This document shows positions 1 to 9,122 of a stretch of 64,000 nucleotides of DNA, piece after piece (positions within the stretch are counted from its first letter, which is position 1; each line of letters starts with the position of its first letter). Source of the DNA: JAPOXR01 sp965221935 (lineage in GTDB: Bacteria > Pseudomonadota > Alphaproteobacteria > Rhodobacterales > Rhodobacteraceae); contig CBDCSZ010000036.1 of the NCBI GenBank assembly GCA_965221935.1, positions 62,001 through 126,000 of the forward strand, read 5' to 3'. Below the pieces are notes generated by a model. That model ran no database searches, was not told the origin of the DNA, and saw only the letters and a program-made list of their open reading frames with translations. The translations under genes and the position numbers were made by a program.

Positions 1-1
1 C

Positions 2-535
2 GCTTCAGACCTGAACGCCTACCTGGGAGGTGACTGTGACTATCCGGCGGACATGGCGGAGTCCTTCTGGCTCGCCGATATCGCCTGCGATGGCGAACTG
101 AACGCATTCATGCGCTGGCGGTGCCAGACCGTCACGTCGCTGGTGGCCGAAATCCGCGACGCGGTTTCGGCTTCGGTGCGGGTGGCGGTGATCCCATCGG
201 TGGCGAGGCCGACCGGAAACTGCTGGTACGAAGGCACCGATCTCCAGGCGCTGTCACGCGACGGCCACATTATTGAGGCATGTTTCTATGAGCCGTCGGT
301 TGAACGGGTTGCGGCGGATCTGGCCGACATCCGCCGGCGGCTGCGCGGCAACGGCGCGCTGCGGGGAATTCTGCGCCCGTCCTGGCCAGATCTTGAGACC
401 GAAGCCGAAGTGGCGGATGCGGTCAGCCTGCTTTATGCCGGCGGTGTCGAAGGAATATCGTTCTACAATTGGGGATTCCTCCGGCAGCGCAATCTCGGTC
501 ACATCGCCGCCGCCCTCGCGGGATTTTCGCAATGA
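2..535 (+). CDS. C-terminal part of an unrecognised, possibly TIM-barrel enzyme (partial)
   Basis: The reading frame is open from the left edge, so the gene starts outside the window; about 177 residues are visible and no start is assigned. The C-terminal stretch (GVEGISFYNWG followed by a helix) resembles the last beta/alpha unit of a TIM barrel such as a glycoside-hydrolase-like protein, but no catalytic motif is visible and the function is not recognised. Its TGA overlaps the ATG of the next gene (ATGA at 532-535), so the two are probably translationally coupled in an operon with the SDR and possibly the Gfo/Idh/MocA genes. Confidence 0.7.
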   Translation, partial: ASDLNAYLGGDCDYPADMAESFWLADIACDGELNAFMRWRCQTVTSLVAEIRDAVSASVRVAVIPSVARPTGNCWYEGTDLQALSRDGHIIEACFYEPSVERVAADLADIRRRLRGNGALRGILRPSWPDLETEAEVADAVSLLYAGGVEGISFYNWGFLRQRNLGHIAAALAGFSQ

Positions 536-1317
536 ATTTCTCAGGTCAATGCGTTGCCATCACCGGCGCCGCCGGCGGCATTGGCGGGGTGCTCGCGCGG
601 TATTTTGTCGAAAAGGGCGCCCGTCTGGCTTTGATCGACCGGAAACAAGACGTCCATGCGCTGGCCGACGGGCTCAAGTCGGATGGCGCGCCCGCCGCCG
701 CTTCCGTGGCCGACATTGCGGATGCGGATGCGGTCGCCTCCGCCTTCAATACCCTGCGGGTGGAACTGGGACCGGTCGAAATTCTTATCAACAACGCCGG
801 ATTCTCTTACCAGCCGACACTGGACAAAACCTCGCCCGAGGGATGGGCGGATCACATTTCCGGCAACCTGAACGGTGCCTACAACTGTTCGCAGGCGGTC
901 ATTCCGGACATGCTTGAACGCGGCAAGGGTTCGATCCTGACGATCAGCTCTGTCAACGCGCTTGCCGCCCTCGGAGACCCGGCCTACAGTGCCGCCAAGG
1001 CGGGACTGATGGCAATGACGCGGTCCATTGCCCAAGAGCACGGGAAACGGGGCATCCGGGCCAACGCGGTCCTGCCCGGAACTGTGCGCACGCCGATCTG
1101 GGACACCCGCAAACGCAAGGCGCCGGAAGTGCTGGCGAAACTGGAGCGGTGGTACCCGCTGGGGCGGATCGTCGAGCCGCGCGAGGTCGCCGAGGTCGCG
1201 GGTTTCCTTGTGTCCGACCTTGCCAGCGCCGTCACCGGCGCCATGATTCCGGTCGACTGCGGTCTGTCTTCGGGCAACATCGTGATGACCAGGGAACTGA
1301 CGCTGGAAGAGATCTGA
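532..1317 (+). CDS. SDR-family oxidoreductase
   Basis: A classical short-chain dehydrogenase/reductase of 261 residues, the usual family length. The dinucleotide-binding motif TGAAGGIG is at residues 11-18, NNAG at 87-90 and the catalytic Tyr/Lys in YSAAK at 152-156, preceded by SS in the active-site strand. The late PG turn (LPGTVRTP) is also present. The start is ATG 532, overlapping the upstream stop; an in-frame codon at 469 would run deep into the preceding gene and is rejected. NAD(P)-dependent oxidation of a sugar or hydroxy acid is likely from its neighbours, but the substrate cannot be read from the sequence. Confidence 0.93.
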   Translation: MNFSGQCVAITGAAGGIGGVLARYFVEKGARLALIDRKQDVHALADGLKSDGAPAAASVADIADADAVASAFNTLRVELGPVEILINNAGFSYQPTLDKTSPEGWADHISGNLNGAYNCSQAVIPDMLERGKGSILTISSVNALAALGDPAYSAAKAGLMAMTRSIAQEHGKRGIRANAVLPGTVRTPIWDTRKRKAPEVLAKLERWYPLGRIVEPREVAEVAGFLVSDLASAVTGAMIPVDCGLSSGNIVMTRELTLEEI

Positions 1318-1534
1318 TCCATGGCGCCGCGGTCTGCTTCAAGAGAACGGGAGCCCGAATGGCGCCGGCCGGGCAGGTGCCGCAGTCTGGCGCGCAGCCC
1401 CCGGCACGACATACTGAATCGGGACAGATGGTGTGACACCGTGTAACAGTCTGAATTTCCGTGGGCGCGCTTGCCGCTCATCGACATCAGACTGCGTTGG
1501 CGCAACACGATCCTGAAGGGAGGGGGATTCAAGG

Positions 1535-2542
1535 ATGGACAGGTTGAGAATTGGCGTGATCGGACTGGGCTGGTTCGGCGAAATCCACTGCGAGACGATC
1601 GTCGGCGTGCCGGAACTGGAGCTGGCGGCGCTGTGCACGCGGCGGCCGGACCGGCTGGCCGAACAGGCCGCCAAATTCGGGGTGGCGAAAACCTTCACCG
1701 ACTATAACGAGATGCTCGCCGACCCGGATATCGACGCGGTGTCGGTGGTGACGATGTGGGACCAGCACACCGCGCCGACCTGCGCTTCGCTTGCCGCCGG
1801 CAAACATGTCTTTCTCGAGAAACCGATGGCATCGACATTGCATGACTGCCGCACGATCATGGCAGCGGCAGAGGCGGCAAAAGGAATCCTGCAGATCGGA
1901 CACATCTGCCGTTTCAACCCGCGCTACCGGATGGCGAAGCAGGCGATCGACGAAGGCAGGATCGGCAAGATCGTCGCCATGAGTTCGCGGCGCAACATAC
2001 CGGCCGCGTGGACGCCGGAGATTCTGCAGAAAATTGGCCCGATCGTGGGCGACGCGGTGCATGACACCGATCTGATGCTCTGGTTCACGGGCGACCGGGT
2101 GGCGACCGCCTATGCGCAGACGGTCAGCGTCAGGGACCTGACGCATCCTGACATCGGCCAGACCATGTACCGGTTTGCAGGCGGCGCCACGGCGAGTTTG
2201 GAAACAGTTTGGTGCATGCCGGAACAGACCCCTTTCGACATTGACGAGCGGCTGTCGATCATCGGCACCGAGGGGCTGATCCATGTGCAGGACACGTTCC
2301 CGAATCTTGCCATTGTCGACGGCAACAAGCTGCACAGTCCCGACACAACCTACTGGCCGATGTTCGAGGGGCTTCGCAGCGGCGCCCTGCGCGATGAATT
2401 TGCATATTTCGCGAGATGTGCGCTTGCCGGACAGCCACCGGCGATCGGCCGGCCGGACGATGCCGCGGCGGCGCTGGCGGCAACGCTGGCGGCAGAGGAA
2501 TCGGCGCGCACCGGTTCCGTGGTGACAGTGGAATCGCTGTGA
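1535..2542 (+). CDS. Gfo/Idh/MocA-family oxidoreductase (first copy)
   Basis: This 335-residue protein has an N-terminal Rossmann motif (GVIGLGWFG, residues 7-15) and the EKP signature at 95-97, whose lysine contacts substrate in this family. The C-terminal half is the alpha/beta substrate-binding domain. Members oxidise or reduce sugars and cyclitols with NAD(P). The ATG at 1535 follows a strong GGGAGGGGG ribosome site. It lies 25 bp upstream of a second Gfo/Idh/MocA gene, and such pairs usually act on the same carbohydrate in sequence. The exact substrate is unknown. Confidence 0.93.
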   Translation: MDRLRIGVIGLGWFGEIHCETIVGVPELELAALCTRRPDRLAEQAAKFGVAKTFTDYNEMLADPDIDAVSVVTMWDQHTAPTCASLAAGKHVFLEKPMASTLHDCRTIMAAAEAAKGILQIGHICRFNPRYRMAKQAIDEGRIGKIVAMSSRRNIPAAWTPEILQKIGPIVGDAVHDTDLMLWFTGDRVATAYAQTVSVRDLTHPDIGQTMYRFAGGATASLETVWCMPEQTPFDIDERLSIIGTEGLIHVQDTFPNLAIVDGNKLHSPDTTYWPMFEGLRSGALRDEFAYFARCALAGQPPAIGRPDDAAAALAATLAAEESARTGSVVTVESL

Positions 2543-2567
2543 ATTGAACCAAAGGGAGGAAAATCGA

Positions 2568-3608
2568 ATGGCGAAGCGGGTTCTGGTCGTGGGTCTGGGC
2601 AACATGGGATTGAGCCACGCGCTCGCCTACACAAGGATAGACGGGTTTGAGGTTGCCGGTGTGTGCGCGCGGCGCGTGCATTCGATGGATCTGCCGGAGG
2701 CGCTGTCAGGCGCCGCAAAACACGATGATTTCGACAAGGCGCTTGCCGCCGTCAATCCTGACGTGGTGTCGATCAACACCCTGCCGGACACGCATGGACA
2801 GTTTGCGATCAAGGCCATGGAACATGGGGCCCATGTGTTTGTCGAAAAACCGCTGGCGGAAAGTGTGGAACTGGCGGCGGAAGTGGTGAAGACGGCGCGG
2901 CGGACCGGCCGCAAGCTGGTTGTCGGCTACATCCTCAGAGTGCATCCGTCGTGGGTGAAATTCATTGAGATTGCCCGCCAGCTGGGCACGCCGCTGGTGT
3001 TTCGGATGAATCTGAACCAACAGTCGAATGCCGAGACCTGGGACTGGCACAAGCGGCTGCTCGACAGCTTCCCGCCAATCGTTGACTGCGGCGTCCACTA
3101 TGTCGATGTCATGTGCCAGATGACGGCGGCAAAACCGGTCAGCGTGCATGCGCTTGGCGCCCGGCTCACAGAAGAAGTCGCACAGCAGAATTACGGCATG
3201 CTGCAGGTGAAGTTCGAAGACGGCTCAGTCGGTTGGTACGAAGCCGGCTGGGGGCCGATGATGAGCGAAACCGCGTTCTTCGTGAAGGATGTCGTTGGCC
3301 CCAAAGGGTCGGTGTCGATTGTGATGGCCGAGACCGCCGCCGATGTGAAATCGGACGACATCAATGCCCACACCAAGACCAACCAGATCCTGTGGCATCA
3401 CACCGACATGTCGAAACCGGATGAACGGATCGATATGGCGGATGAGCCCGACCACGACGAGCTGTGCGAACGGGAGCAGCGCTTCCTGTTGAACGCGATC
3501 GACAACGACGTCGATCTTAACGACCACATGGACGATGCGGTCAAGAGCCTGCACATTGTCTCGGCGGCCGACCGGTCGATCCGGGAAGAGCGGGTGGTTC
3601 CGCTGTAG
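2568..3608 (+). CDS. Gfo/Idh/MocA-family oxidoreductase (second copy)
   Basis: A 346-residue NAD(P)-binding oxidoreductase with VVGLGNMG near residues 7-14 and EKP at 93-95, followed by the family's C-terminal domain. The ATG at 2568 is chosen because AGGGAGGA lies 7 bp upstream; an in-frame TTG at 2544 lacks a ribosome site. It diverges clearly from the preceding copy, so this is a functional pair rather than a recent duplication. It probably acts in the same sugar or inositol-like catabolic pathway as its neighbours; substrate unknown. Confidence 0.93.
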   Translation: MAKRVLVVGLGNMGLSHALAYTRIDGFEVAGVCARRVHSMDLPEALSGAAKHDDFDKALAAVNPDVVSINTLPDTHGQFAIKAMEHGAHVFVEKPLAESVELAAEVVKTARRTGRKLVVGYILRVHPSWVKFIEIARQLGTPLVFRMNLNQQSNAETWDWHKRLLDSFPPIVDCGVHYVDVMCQMTAAKPVSVHALGARLTEEVAQQNYGMLQVKFEDGSVGWYEAGWGPMMSETAFFVKDVVGPKGSVSIVMAETAADVKSDDINAHTKTNQILWHHTDMSKPDERIDMADEPDHDELCEREQRFLLNAIDNDVDLNDHMDDAVKSLHIVSAADRSIREERVVPL

Positions 3609-3617
3609 GGAAGACGG

Positions 3618-5531
3618 GTGTCGGAAAACGGGGCTGTGACTTCCGCTGAGCCGAACGCCCGGGCCCAGGCTTGGCTTGACCGCCTGGAGTGCGCCCTGGC
3701 GGCTGCAGATGCCGGCCGGGCTGCGGTGCTGTTTGCCCAACCCGGTTATTGGCGCGACATTCTGGCCTTCACCTGGAATCTGAAAACCATGGAGGGCAAA
3801 CTTGCCATCGGCGCCATGCTGGACGCCAATCTGACGCGGGTCGGCGCGCACGGGTTCAAACTGTCCGGCGACGCCCGAGATCTGGATGGCGAGATCGAAG
3901 CCTTTTTCACGTTTGCAACCCGCCAGGGGCGCGGCCTGGGCGTGCTGCGGCTTGCGGAAGACGGCGCAGCCGTTCTGCTGACGGCGCTTGATGCGCTGGC
4001 GGGACATGAGGAGCGCGCTGGACCGGACCGGGACAGCGGCGTGCGGCACGGCGCCGTCAGGAACCGGACCACTTGGCTTGAGGACAGGGAAAGCGAATCC
4101 GCCGCGCTTGGAATCTCAGAACAGCCTTATGCGCTGATCGTCGGCGGCGGCCAGGCGGGCATTGCCCTTGGGGCCAGGCTGCGGCGGCTCGGGGTGCCGA
4201 CTCTCATTGTTGAAAAAAATGTGCGGCCAGGCGATTCCTGGCGCAACCGATACCGAACGCTGACGCTGCATGACCCGGTCTGGTACGACCATCTGCCTTA
4301 TTTGCCGTTTCCGGATGACTGGCCGGTGTTTGCCCCCAAGGACAAGATGGGCGACTGGCTGGAATCCTACGCCAAGATCATGGAGCTGAATCTCTGGGGC
4401 CGCGCCGAGTGCCGGCAAGCCCGATTTGACGGCGCATCCGGTGAATGGGAAGTCGAGATTGACCGTGACGGCGAGCGGGTCGTCGTGAGGCCGCGGCAGC
4501 TGGTGCTCTGCACTGGCGCATACGGCCCGCCGCGAATGCCGGAAATCGCCGGAGCCGACGCATTTGGCGGCGAAATCATGCACTCGGTGTCGTACCGGGA
4601 CGGAGCGGCTTGGAAAGGCCGGAATTGCGTCGTGATCGGATCGAACACATCGGCGCACGATATCTGCGCCGATTTATGGGAGTCGGGAGCGGGCTCGGTC
4701 ACAATGATCCAGCGCTCGCCGTCCACGGTTGTGACGTCGGAGACGCTTCTGGATATCGCCTTCGGCCCCCTTTACTCGGAACGGGCCGTCGCCAGTGGCA
4801 TCACCACGGACCGGGCGGATCTGATCTTCGCATCGATCCCATTTGCCCTGATGGCGGATGTTCACACCGGGCTGACCGAAACAATGCGGGAGCGCGACGG
4901 TGGCCTGCTCAAACGCCTGCGCAGCGCTGGATTCCTGCTTGACTTCGGCTGTGACGGCAGCGGGCTGGTCATGAAGGCGTTTCGCACCGGCAGCGGCTAC
5001 TACATCGATGTCGGCTGTTCTGAACTCATCGCGTCAGGCGAGGTCGCCGTGCGGAGCGGTGTCGAGCCGGTCCGGTTCACCCCGGGTCAGCTGGCGCTGT
5101 CGGACGGTTCCCGGATTGAAGCCGATCTCGCGGTCTTTTGCACCGGTTATCATTCGATGCGGCAGACAATCGGCCGCCTGCTGTCAGACGGGGTCGCCGA
5201 GCGCATCGGTCATTGCTGGGGATACGGCTCAGCCACGCCTGGCGATCCAGGGCCGTGGGAAGGTGAAATGCGCAACCTGTGGAAACCGACCGCGCAGGAT
5301 GCGCTGTGGCTGCATGGAGGTAATCTCCATCTCTCACGTTTTTATTCAAAATTCGTGGCGCTGCAGATCAAGGCAAGGATGGAGGGCATGCCGACGCCCG
5401 TCTACGGACCGCCATCAACGCCGCTGTCGAAGGCTGAACAATCCGAAAGGCGGGGGCCAGTTCAGGGGTGCGACAACCGGTTGGGATTGGGCCTCCTTTC
5501 AGCCCTTGACGGCGCCCGCGGTGAGGCCTGA
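3618..5531 (+). CDS. Flavin-containing monooxygenase with N-terminal NTF2/SnoaL-like domain
   Basis: This 637-residue protein starts at GTG 3618, just after GGGAAG. Residues 1-125 resemble a small NTF2/SnoaL-like domain. From about 170 there is a class B flavoprotein monooxygenase with the FAD motif GGGQAG near 176-181, the NADPH motif VIGSNTSAHD near 339-349, and a TGY motif (CTGYHS) near 507. Such enzymes insert one oxygen atom at N, S or a carbonyl (Baeyer-Villiger). The fusion to an NTF2-like domain occurs in putative bacterial dimethylaniline-monooxygenase-type proteins. Its 3' end overlaps the convergent permease gene by 33 bp. Confidence 0.88.
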   Translation: MSENGAVTSAEPNARAQAWLDRLECALAAADAGRAAVLFAQPGYWRDILAFTWNLKTMEGKLAIGAMLDANLTRVGAHGFKLSGDARDLDGEIEAFFTFATRQGRGLGVLRLAEDGAAVLLTALDALAGHEERAGPDRDSGVRHGAVRNRTTWLEDRESESAALGISEQPYALIVGGGQAGIALGARLRRLGVPTLIVEKNVRPGDSWRNRYRTLTLHDPVWYDHLPYLPFPDDWPVFAPKDKMGDWLESYAKIMELNLWGRAECRQARFDGASGEWEVEIDRDGERVVVRPRQLVLCTGAYGPPRMPEIAGADAFGGEIMHSVSYRDGAAWKGRNCVVIGSNTSAHDICADLWESGAGSVTMIQRSPSTVVTSETLLDIAFGPLYSERAVASGITTDRADLIFASIPFALMADVHTGLTETMRERDGGLLKRLRSAGFLLDFGCDGSGLVMKAFRTGSGYYIDVGCSELIASGEVAVRSGVEPVRFTPGQLALSDGSRIEADLAVFCTGYHSMRQTIGRLLSDGVAERIGHCWGYGSATPGDPGPWEGEMRNLWKPTAQDALWLHGGNLHLSRFYSKFVALQIKARMEGMPTPVYGPPSTPLSKAEQSERRGPVQGCDNRLGLGLLSALDGARGEA

Positions 5532-6656
5532 GACAATCTGCCGCTGAAACACCAGCACCAGAACAAACAAGGGAGCGGTGATTGACACCGCTGCCGCGAT
5601 TGCCTGCACTTCGTCAGAAGCGGTTGTCTCTCGGTTAAACATGCCCGCGATCGCCGGAACCATGGTCATGTTTCTGCCGTCAAGCAAAAGCGAGGTGACA
5701 AGAAAGTCATTGTAGGCGAGCAGGAACGAAAACAGTCCTGCGGTGATCACGCCCGGCCACATCACCGGCATGATGACACGCCGGAACGCCTGAAAATGAG
5801 TGCAGCCGTCAACCCGCGCCGCCTCATCGAGCTCGCGCGGAATGTTGTGGAAGAATGAACGCAGCATCCAGATGGTGAAAGGCTGATTGATCGAAACCAA
5901 AACCGCGATCACTGCCCACGGTTTGCCGTACAGCACCGGCGCCGCTTCGCCGAAGACCGGGCGCAGGATTTCGGCTGACTTGATGAACACCGGAAGGTAG
6001 CCGGCCACGAGAACCGAGTGCGGCAGGGCCCGGAATATCAAGGCGACGATCAAGAGCCAGAACGCCAAATCCGAACCGGACCGGGCAAGGCCGTAACCGG
6101 CGAGCGTGCCGACGGTCAGCGAAACGCCCACCGTGCCGGCGGTGACCAGCATCGAATTGCTGAAATTCCGGGTGAATTTGCGTTCAACCCACACCGCTTC
6201 GTAGTGTTCGGTTGTCAGCCCGACGGCATCGCGCCCCAGCGGGCCGAGCAATGGATTCAACACCGCCATGACCGACGGCATCACCGCAAAAAACAGGATG
6301 ACTGCGATCAGCGTATAGATGACCGAAGCCGCCAGCCACCCGAGCGCGGTCATGCCAGGGGGCGAATAATTCCGCACCAGCCGCGGCATATGCCGCATCG
6401 CAAACCGAACCAGAACCCAGGCCAGCGCCAGCCCGAGGACGATTTCAGCCAGCGACAATCCAAGTCCGAGGGAACGGGTCTCCGGTCCGAAAATCACATT
6501 GAACGGATTGGAGGAGAATGCGTCGAATGGCGTTTTGAAGGACATCACAGCAATCCACACGATTGGGAAAGCTGCGATCAGGCACCAAAAGGCGAGGAAG
6601 CCATTTGACAGGAATGCCAGTCCAAGAGAACGGCGCTGCGATCGCGGGGTTGCCAT
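5499..6656 (-). CDS. Carbohydrate ABC transporter permease (MalG-type)
   Basis: An inner-membrane permease of 385 residues, longer than typical MalG (about 280-300) because of an inserted segment after the first membrane helix. The cytoplasmic EAA loop (EAARVDGCTHFQAFRR) near residues 285-300, which docks the ATPase, is well conserved. The start ATG overlaps the stop of the preceding permease by one base. With that permease and the binding protein it forms a CUT1-type importer. No ATP-binding subunit is encoded in the window, so an ATPase from elsewhere must energise it. A decayed relative lies at 61,250-61,672. Confidence 0.93.
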   Translation of the reverse strand: MATPRSQRRSLGLAFLSNGFLAFWCLIAAFPIVWIAVMSFKTPFDAFSSNPFNVIFGPETRSLGLGLSLAEIVLGLALAWVLVRFAMRHMPRLVRNYSPPGMTALGWLAASVIYTLIAVILFFAVMPSVMAVLNPLLGPLGRDAVGLTTEHYEAVWVERKFTRNFSNSMLVTAGTVGVSLTVGTLAGYGLARSGSDLAFWLLIVALIFRALPHSVLVAGYLPVFIKSAEILRPVFGEAAPVLYGKPWAVIAVLVSINQPFTIWMLRSFFHNIPRELDEAARVDGCTHFQAFRRVIMPVMWPGVITAGLFSFLLAYNDFLVTSLLLDGRNMTMVPAIAGMFNRETTASDEVQAIAAAVSITAPLFVLVLVFQRQIVSGLTAGAVKG

Positions 6657-7678
6657 CAGTGGTTTCCTCTGCGGTCGCGCCAGGCCCGGCGCAGCGGCAT
6701 GACCACAAGCAGGACAATTCCGATCATGGTCAGCATGGCGCTGGCCGATGCGCGGCTGATCGAGCGCGTGCCCGCTTCATCGGGCATGAGAAAGTCGTAG
6801 GTCAGCCACTGCAGTGAAATAACATAAGCCTGACTCGAAAACCCGACGATTTCCTCGAACACTCTGTAGGCATCCATCAGATGAATTAGCACAACAAAAA
6901 CGATCAGCGGCATCAGATGTGGAATGATGATGAAACGCAGTCTCTCGAACCTGCTGGCGCCATCGACAATGGCCGCTTCGACCGCATCCTGGTTGACGGT
7001 CTGCAGTCCGGCGTAAAAGACCACGAACGCAAATGGCGCCACGTGCCAGACGCGGTAGAGATACATCATCAGTTCGATGGTCCAGCCTTGGGCAAACATC
7101 GCGATGTCACGGCCCGCATAAGCCTCCATCGCAGCGGTCAGAATTCCATCGCCGATGAAAAGCCACCGGATCGACAACGCGCCGATCACCGGCGTGATGA
7201 TGAAGGGCAGCAGGGAAACGAAGATCACCGGGCCGCGGATCGATTTCAGGGTTGAGTTGACGGTCAGCGCAATCAGCATCCCAGCGCCGATCACAAGCGG
7301 CATTGTCACCAGTGTGAACACCAAAGTGAATCGCAGCGCCTGCCAAAAATCGATGTTATTGAAGGCCTGCCAGTCCCAATTGGCGAGCGCTGTGCGCAAA
7401 CGATTGAGCTCGAGCACATTCAGGTAGCTCTCAAACCCGACAAACCGCGTTTCGGTGACAAGCTCACCATGCGCATCCAACTGCGGTAGCTGTTTCGTCG
7501 ATGTCGTGCAAACCTGTTTTGGGAATCCCGGCGTGCAGGTCTCGACTTCCACGAATTCATAGAGCGGTTTTGTGATGTGAAATGAATTCCAAAACACCGT
7601 GACCAGCGGCGCGGCGATGAAAATCAGCATCAGGAAGAGCGATGGGCCAACAAAGGCTGCGAATGTCTTGAACCGCAT
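6656..7678 (-). CDS. Carbohydrate ABC transporter permease (MalF/UgpA-type)
   Basis: A 340-residue membrane protein with an N-terminal transmembrane helix (FLMLIFIAAPLVTVFW), a periplasmic loop of roughly 90 residues containing two cysteines, and a core permease domain with the EAA motif (EAAIVDGASRFERLR) near residue 237. It is transcribed between the solute-binding gene and the MalG-type permease and is the second half of the translocation channel. The long loop between the first helices is larger than in sugar permeases such as UgpA and is the main peculiarity. Confidence 0.92.
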   Translation of the reverse strand: MRFKTFAAFVGPSLFLMLIFIAAPLVTVFWNSFHITKPLYEFVEVETCTPGFPKQVCTTSTKQLPQLDAHGELVTETRFVGFESYLNVLELNRLRTALANWDWQAFNNIDFWQALRFTLVFTLVTMPLVIGAGMLIALTVNSTLKSIRGPVIFVSLLPFIITPVIGALSIRWLFIGDGILTAAMEAYAGRDIAMFAQGWTIELMMYLYRVWHVAPFAFVVFYAGLQTVNQDAVEAAIVDGASRFERLRFIIIPHLMPLIVFVVLIHLMDAYRVFEEIVGFSSQAYVISLQWLTYDFLMPDEAGTRSISRASASAMLTMIGIVLLVVMPLRRAWRDRRGNH

Positions 7679-7723
7679 GACCCGCTCTCCTTCCGGTTAC
7701 ATGGCGGGTTGGAGTTTATGGCT

Positions 7724-7752
7724 GCCGGGGCACCGCATAATGGTGTCCCGGC
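7724..7752 (-). promoter_or_regulatory. Intercistronic stem-loop between binding protein and permease genes
   Basis: GCCGGGGCACC and GGTGTCCCGGC form an 11-bp stem with one G-U/mismatch position and a 7-nt loop, in the 91-bp gap downstream of the solute-binding gene and upstream of the permeases. No U-tract follows, so it is more likely an mRNA-stabilising or attenuating hairpin than a full terminator. Such hairpins are known to raise the ratio of binding protein to permease in ABC operons. Confidence 0.6.
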
Positions 7753-7769
7753 TGTGTTTCTGCAAACCC

Positions 7770-8975
7770 CTAATTGACCAGTCCGGCTTCACTCGCCGCA
7801 GTCATGTAGGCCGCCTCGATGTCATCCAGCGTGGTATCAGCATCCTTGTCGCCGGTCATGTAGTCCGAAATACCTACGCCGAGCGCTGTGTGCATGACTG
7901 CCATCGCTTTGGTCGCAGGATAGGCCGGAGCGCCGGCCATCGCTGTCGCGAAGGCGCCTTCAGCGGCCGGTCCGGGCGTAAATCCCGGCGCCAGCCAGAC
8001 GGTCGCATCATTGTTCGCGGCAATGACCTCAGGAGCCATGGAGGCAACGATGAGCTTGAAGCCGGCTTCGGCTTCCTCGTCGGGGATGTTCTTGCCTACA
8101 ACCCAGCCGTCCCACCAGACCGTGGAAGCAGGCTGCACGGAACCCATCAGACCGGCTGCCATTTTGATCTTGCCTGACACCGCGCTCTCTTCCGGATCAT
8201 TGACCGCGCCGGCGCGGCTTGCCCAGAGGTTGGCCATGGCAATTTTGCCTTGCTGCAGCTGCTTGGTCACAAATGTCGTATCGGACACCAAATATTCCGG
8301 GTCCATGTAAGAGGCGGCCTTTTTCATGCGTTCCATGACGGTCACCGCCTTTGCGCGGTCAATTGCCGGCATGTTTTCTGAATCAAGGAATTCACCGCCT
8401 TCGCCGAGCATGTGGTTGATAAACACGAAGGCGAGATTCCAGCCGGCCATGTAGTAACCGCCAAGTGGATAATCCACGACGCCCGCAGCTTGAATCGCCT
8501 CAGCCGCGGCAAACACCTCGTCCCAGGTGATTGGAACATCAAGGCCCAGATCATTGAAAATGTCTTCCCGGTACATCAGGTGCTGGGTGTTGAACAGCGC
8601 GGCTATAGCCATTGTCTGGCCGTCAACTTTGATGAACTGGTTGGGGTCCAGTCCCTGGCCATATTTGGCTATTAGGTCATCCAGAGGCCGCACCAGCTCC
8701 TCTTCAAACATTGGAACCGAAGTGGCGTTCGCAACCCCGGCGATAGTGTACAAAGCCGGGTCAACCGAAAACGCATCATTCACTTTCAGCCGATGGTCCT
8801 TGTCGAGCGTGGCCTCGAAATTTCCGCACTCCGCCATCGTATCAGTCATGATGACATAGGCCGGAAAAGCGTTCGTAAACGATTTTACCAACACCGAGTT
8901 TTCACAGCTCGCAAACGCCGGACCCGATGCAAGCAACGCGGCCGCCGCGAATGCGGTCAGTTTTCTTTGGGACAT
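7770..8975 (-). CDS. ABC transporter extracellular solute-binding protein (family 1)
   Basis: A 401-residue periplasmic binding protein. Residues 1-22 form a Sec signal peptide with a hydrophobic core and a likely AFA-S cleavage site. The mature part has the two-lobed family 1 layout, including the WDEVFAAAEAIQ helix and a late WWDGWVV segment. It captures substrate for the permease pair encoded just downstream. Compared with maltose- or glycerol-phosphate-binding proteins it shows no ligand signature I can name, so the ligand (sugar, polyol or glycoside) stays open. Confidence 0.92.
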   Translation of the reverse strand: MSQRKLTAFAAAALLASGPAFASCENSVLVKSFTNAFPAYVIMTDTMAECGNFEATLDKDHRLKVNDAFSVDPALYTIAGVANATSVPMFEEELVRPLDDLIAKYGQGLDPNQFIKVDGQTMAIAALFNTQHLMYREDIFNDLGLDVPITWDEVFAAAEAIQAAGVVDYPLGGYYMAGWNLAFVFINHMLGEGGEFLDSENMPAIDRAKAVTVMERMKKAASYMDPEYLVSDTTFVTKQLQQGKIAMANLWASRAGAVNDPEESAVSGKIKMAAGLMGSVQPASTVWWDGWVVGKNIPDEEAEAGFKLIVASMAPEVIAANNDATVWLAPGFTPGPAAEGAFATAMAGAPAYPATKAMAVMHTALGVGISDYMTGDKDADTTLDDIEAAYMTAASEAGLVN

Positions 8976-8997
8976 GAAATTACTCCTGTCTAGTTAT

Positions 8998-9023
8998 TCA
9001 CAGCAGCCCACATCCCGCTGTGA
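8998..9023. promoter_or_regulatory. Inverted repeat upstream of the ABC transporter operon
   Basis: TCACAGC and GCTGTGA are perfect 7-bp arms separated by 12 nt. They lie 23 bp upstream of the solute-binding gene start and downstream of the FAD-oxidoreductase stop. The position suits an operator for a LacI- or GntR-type repressor, or a weak terminator for the upstream gene. No promoter elements can be assigned with confidence. Confidence 0.35.
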
Positions 9024-9122
9024 TGGTTGAACCGAACCGGAAAGGCCGGGAAACGGCATGAGCCGGGGAACCGCCCCCGTCGATCATTGCAAAGCGGCGC
9101 ATAAACAAAACAGCGGCAAATG

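Noticed and set aside
1529..2605. 358-codon leftward frame opposite the first Gfo/Idh/MocA gene
   Set aside because: Mirror frame rich in Arg and His without domain similarity; the plus-strand gene has the Rossmann and EKP motifs and a ribosome site.
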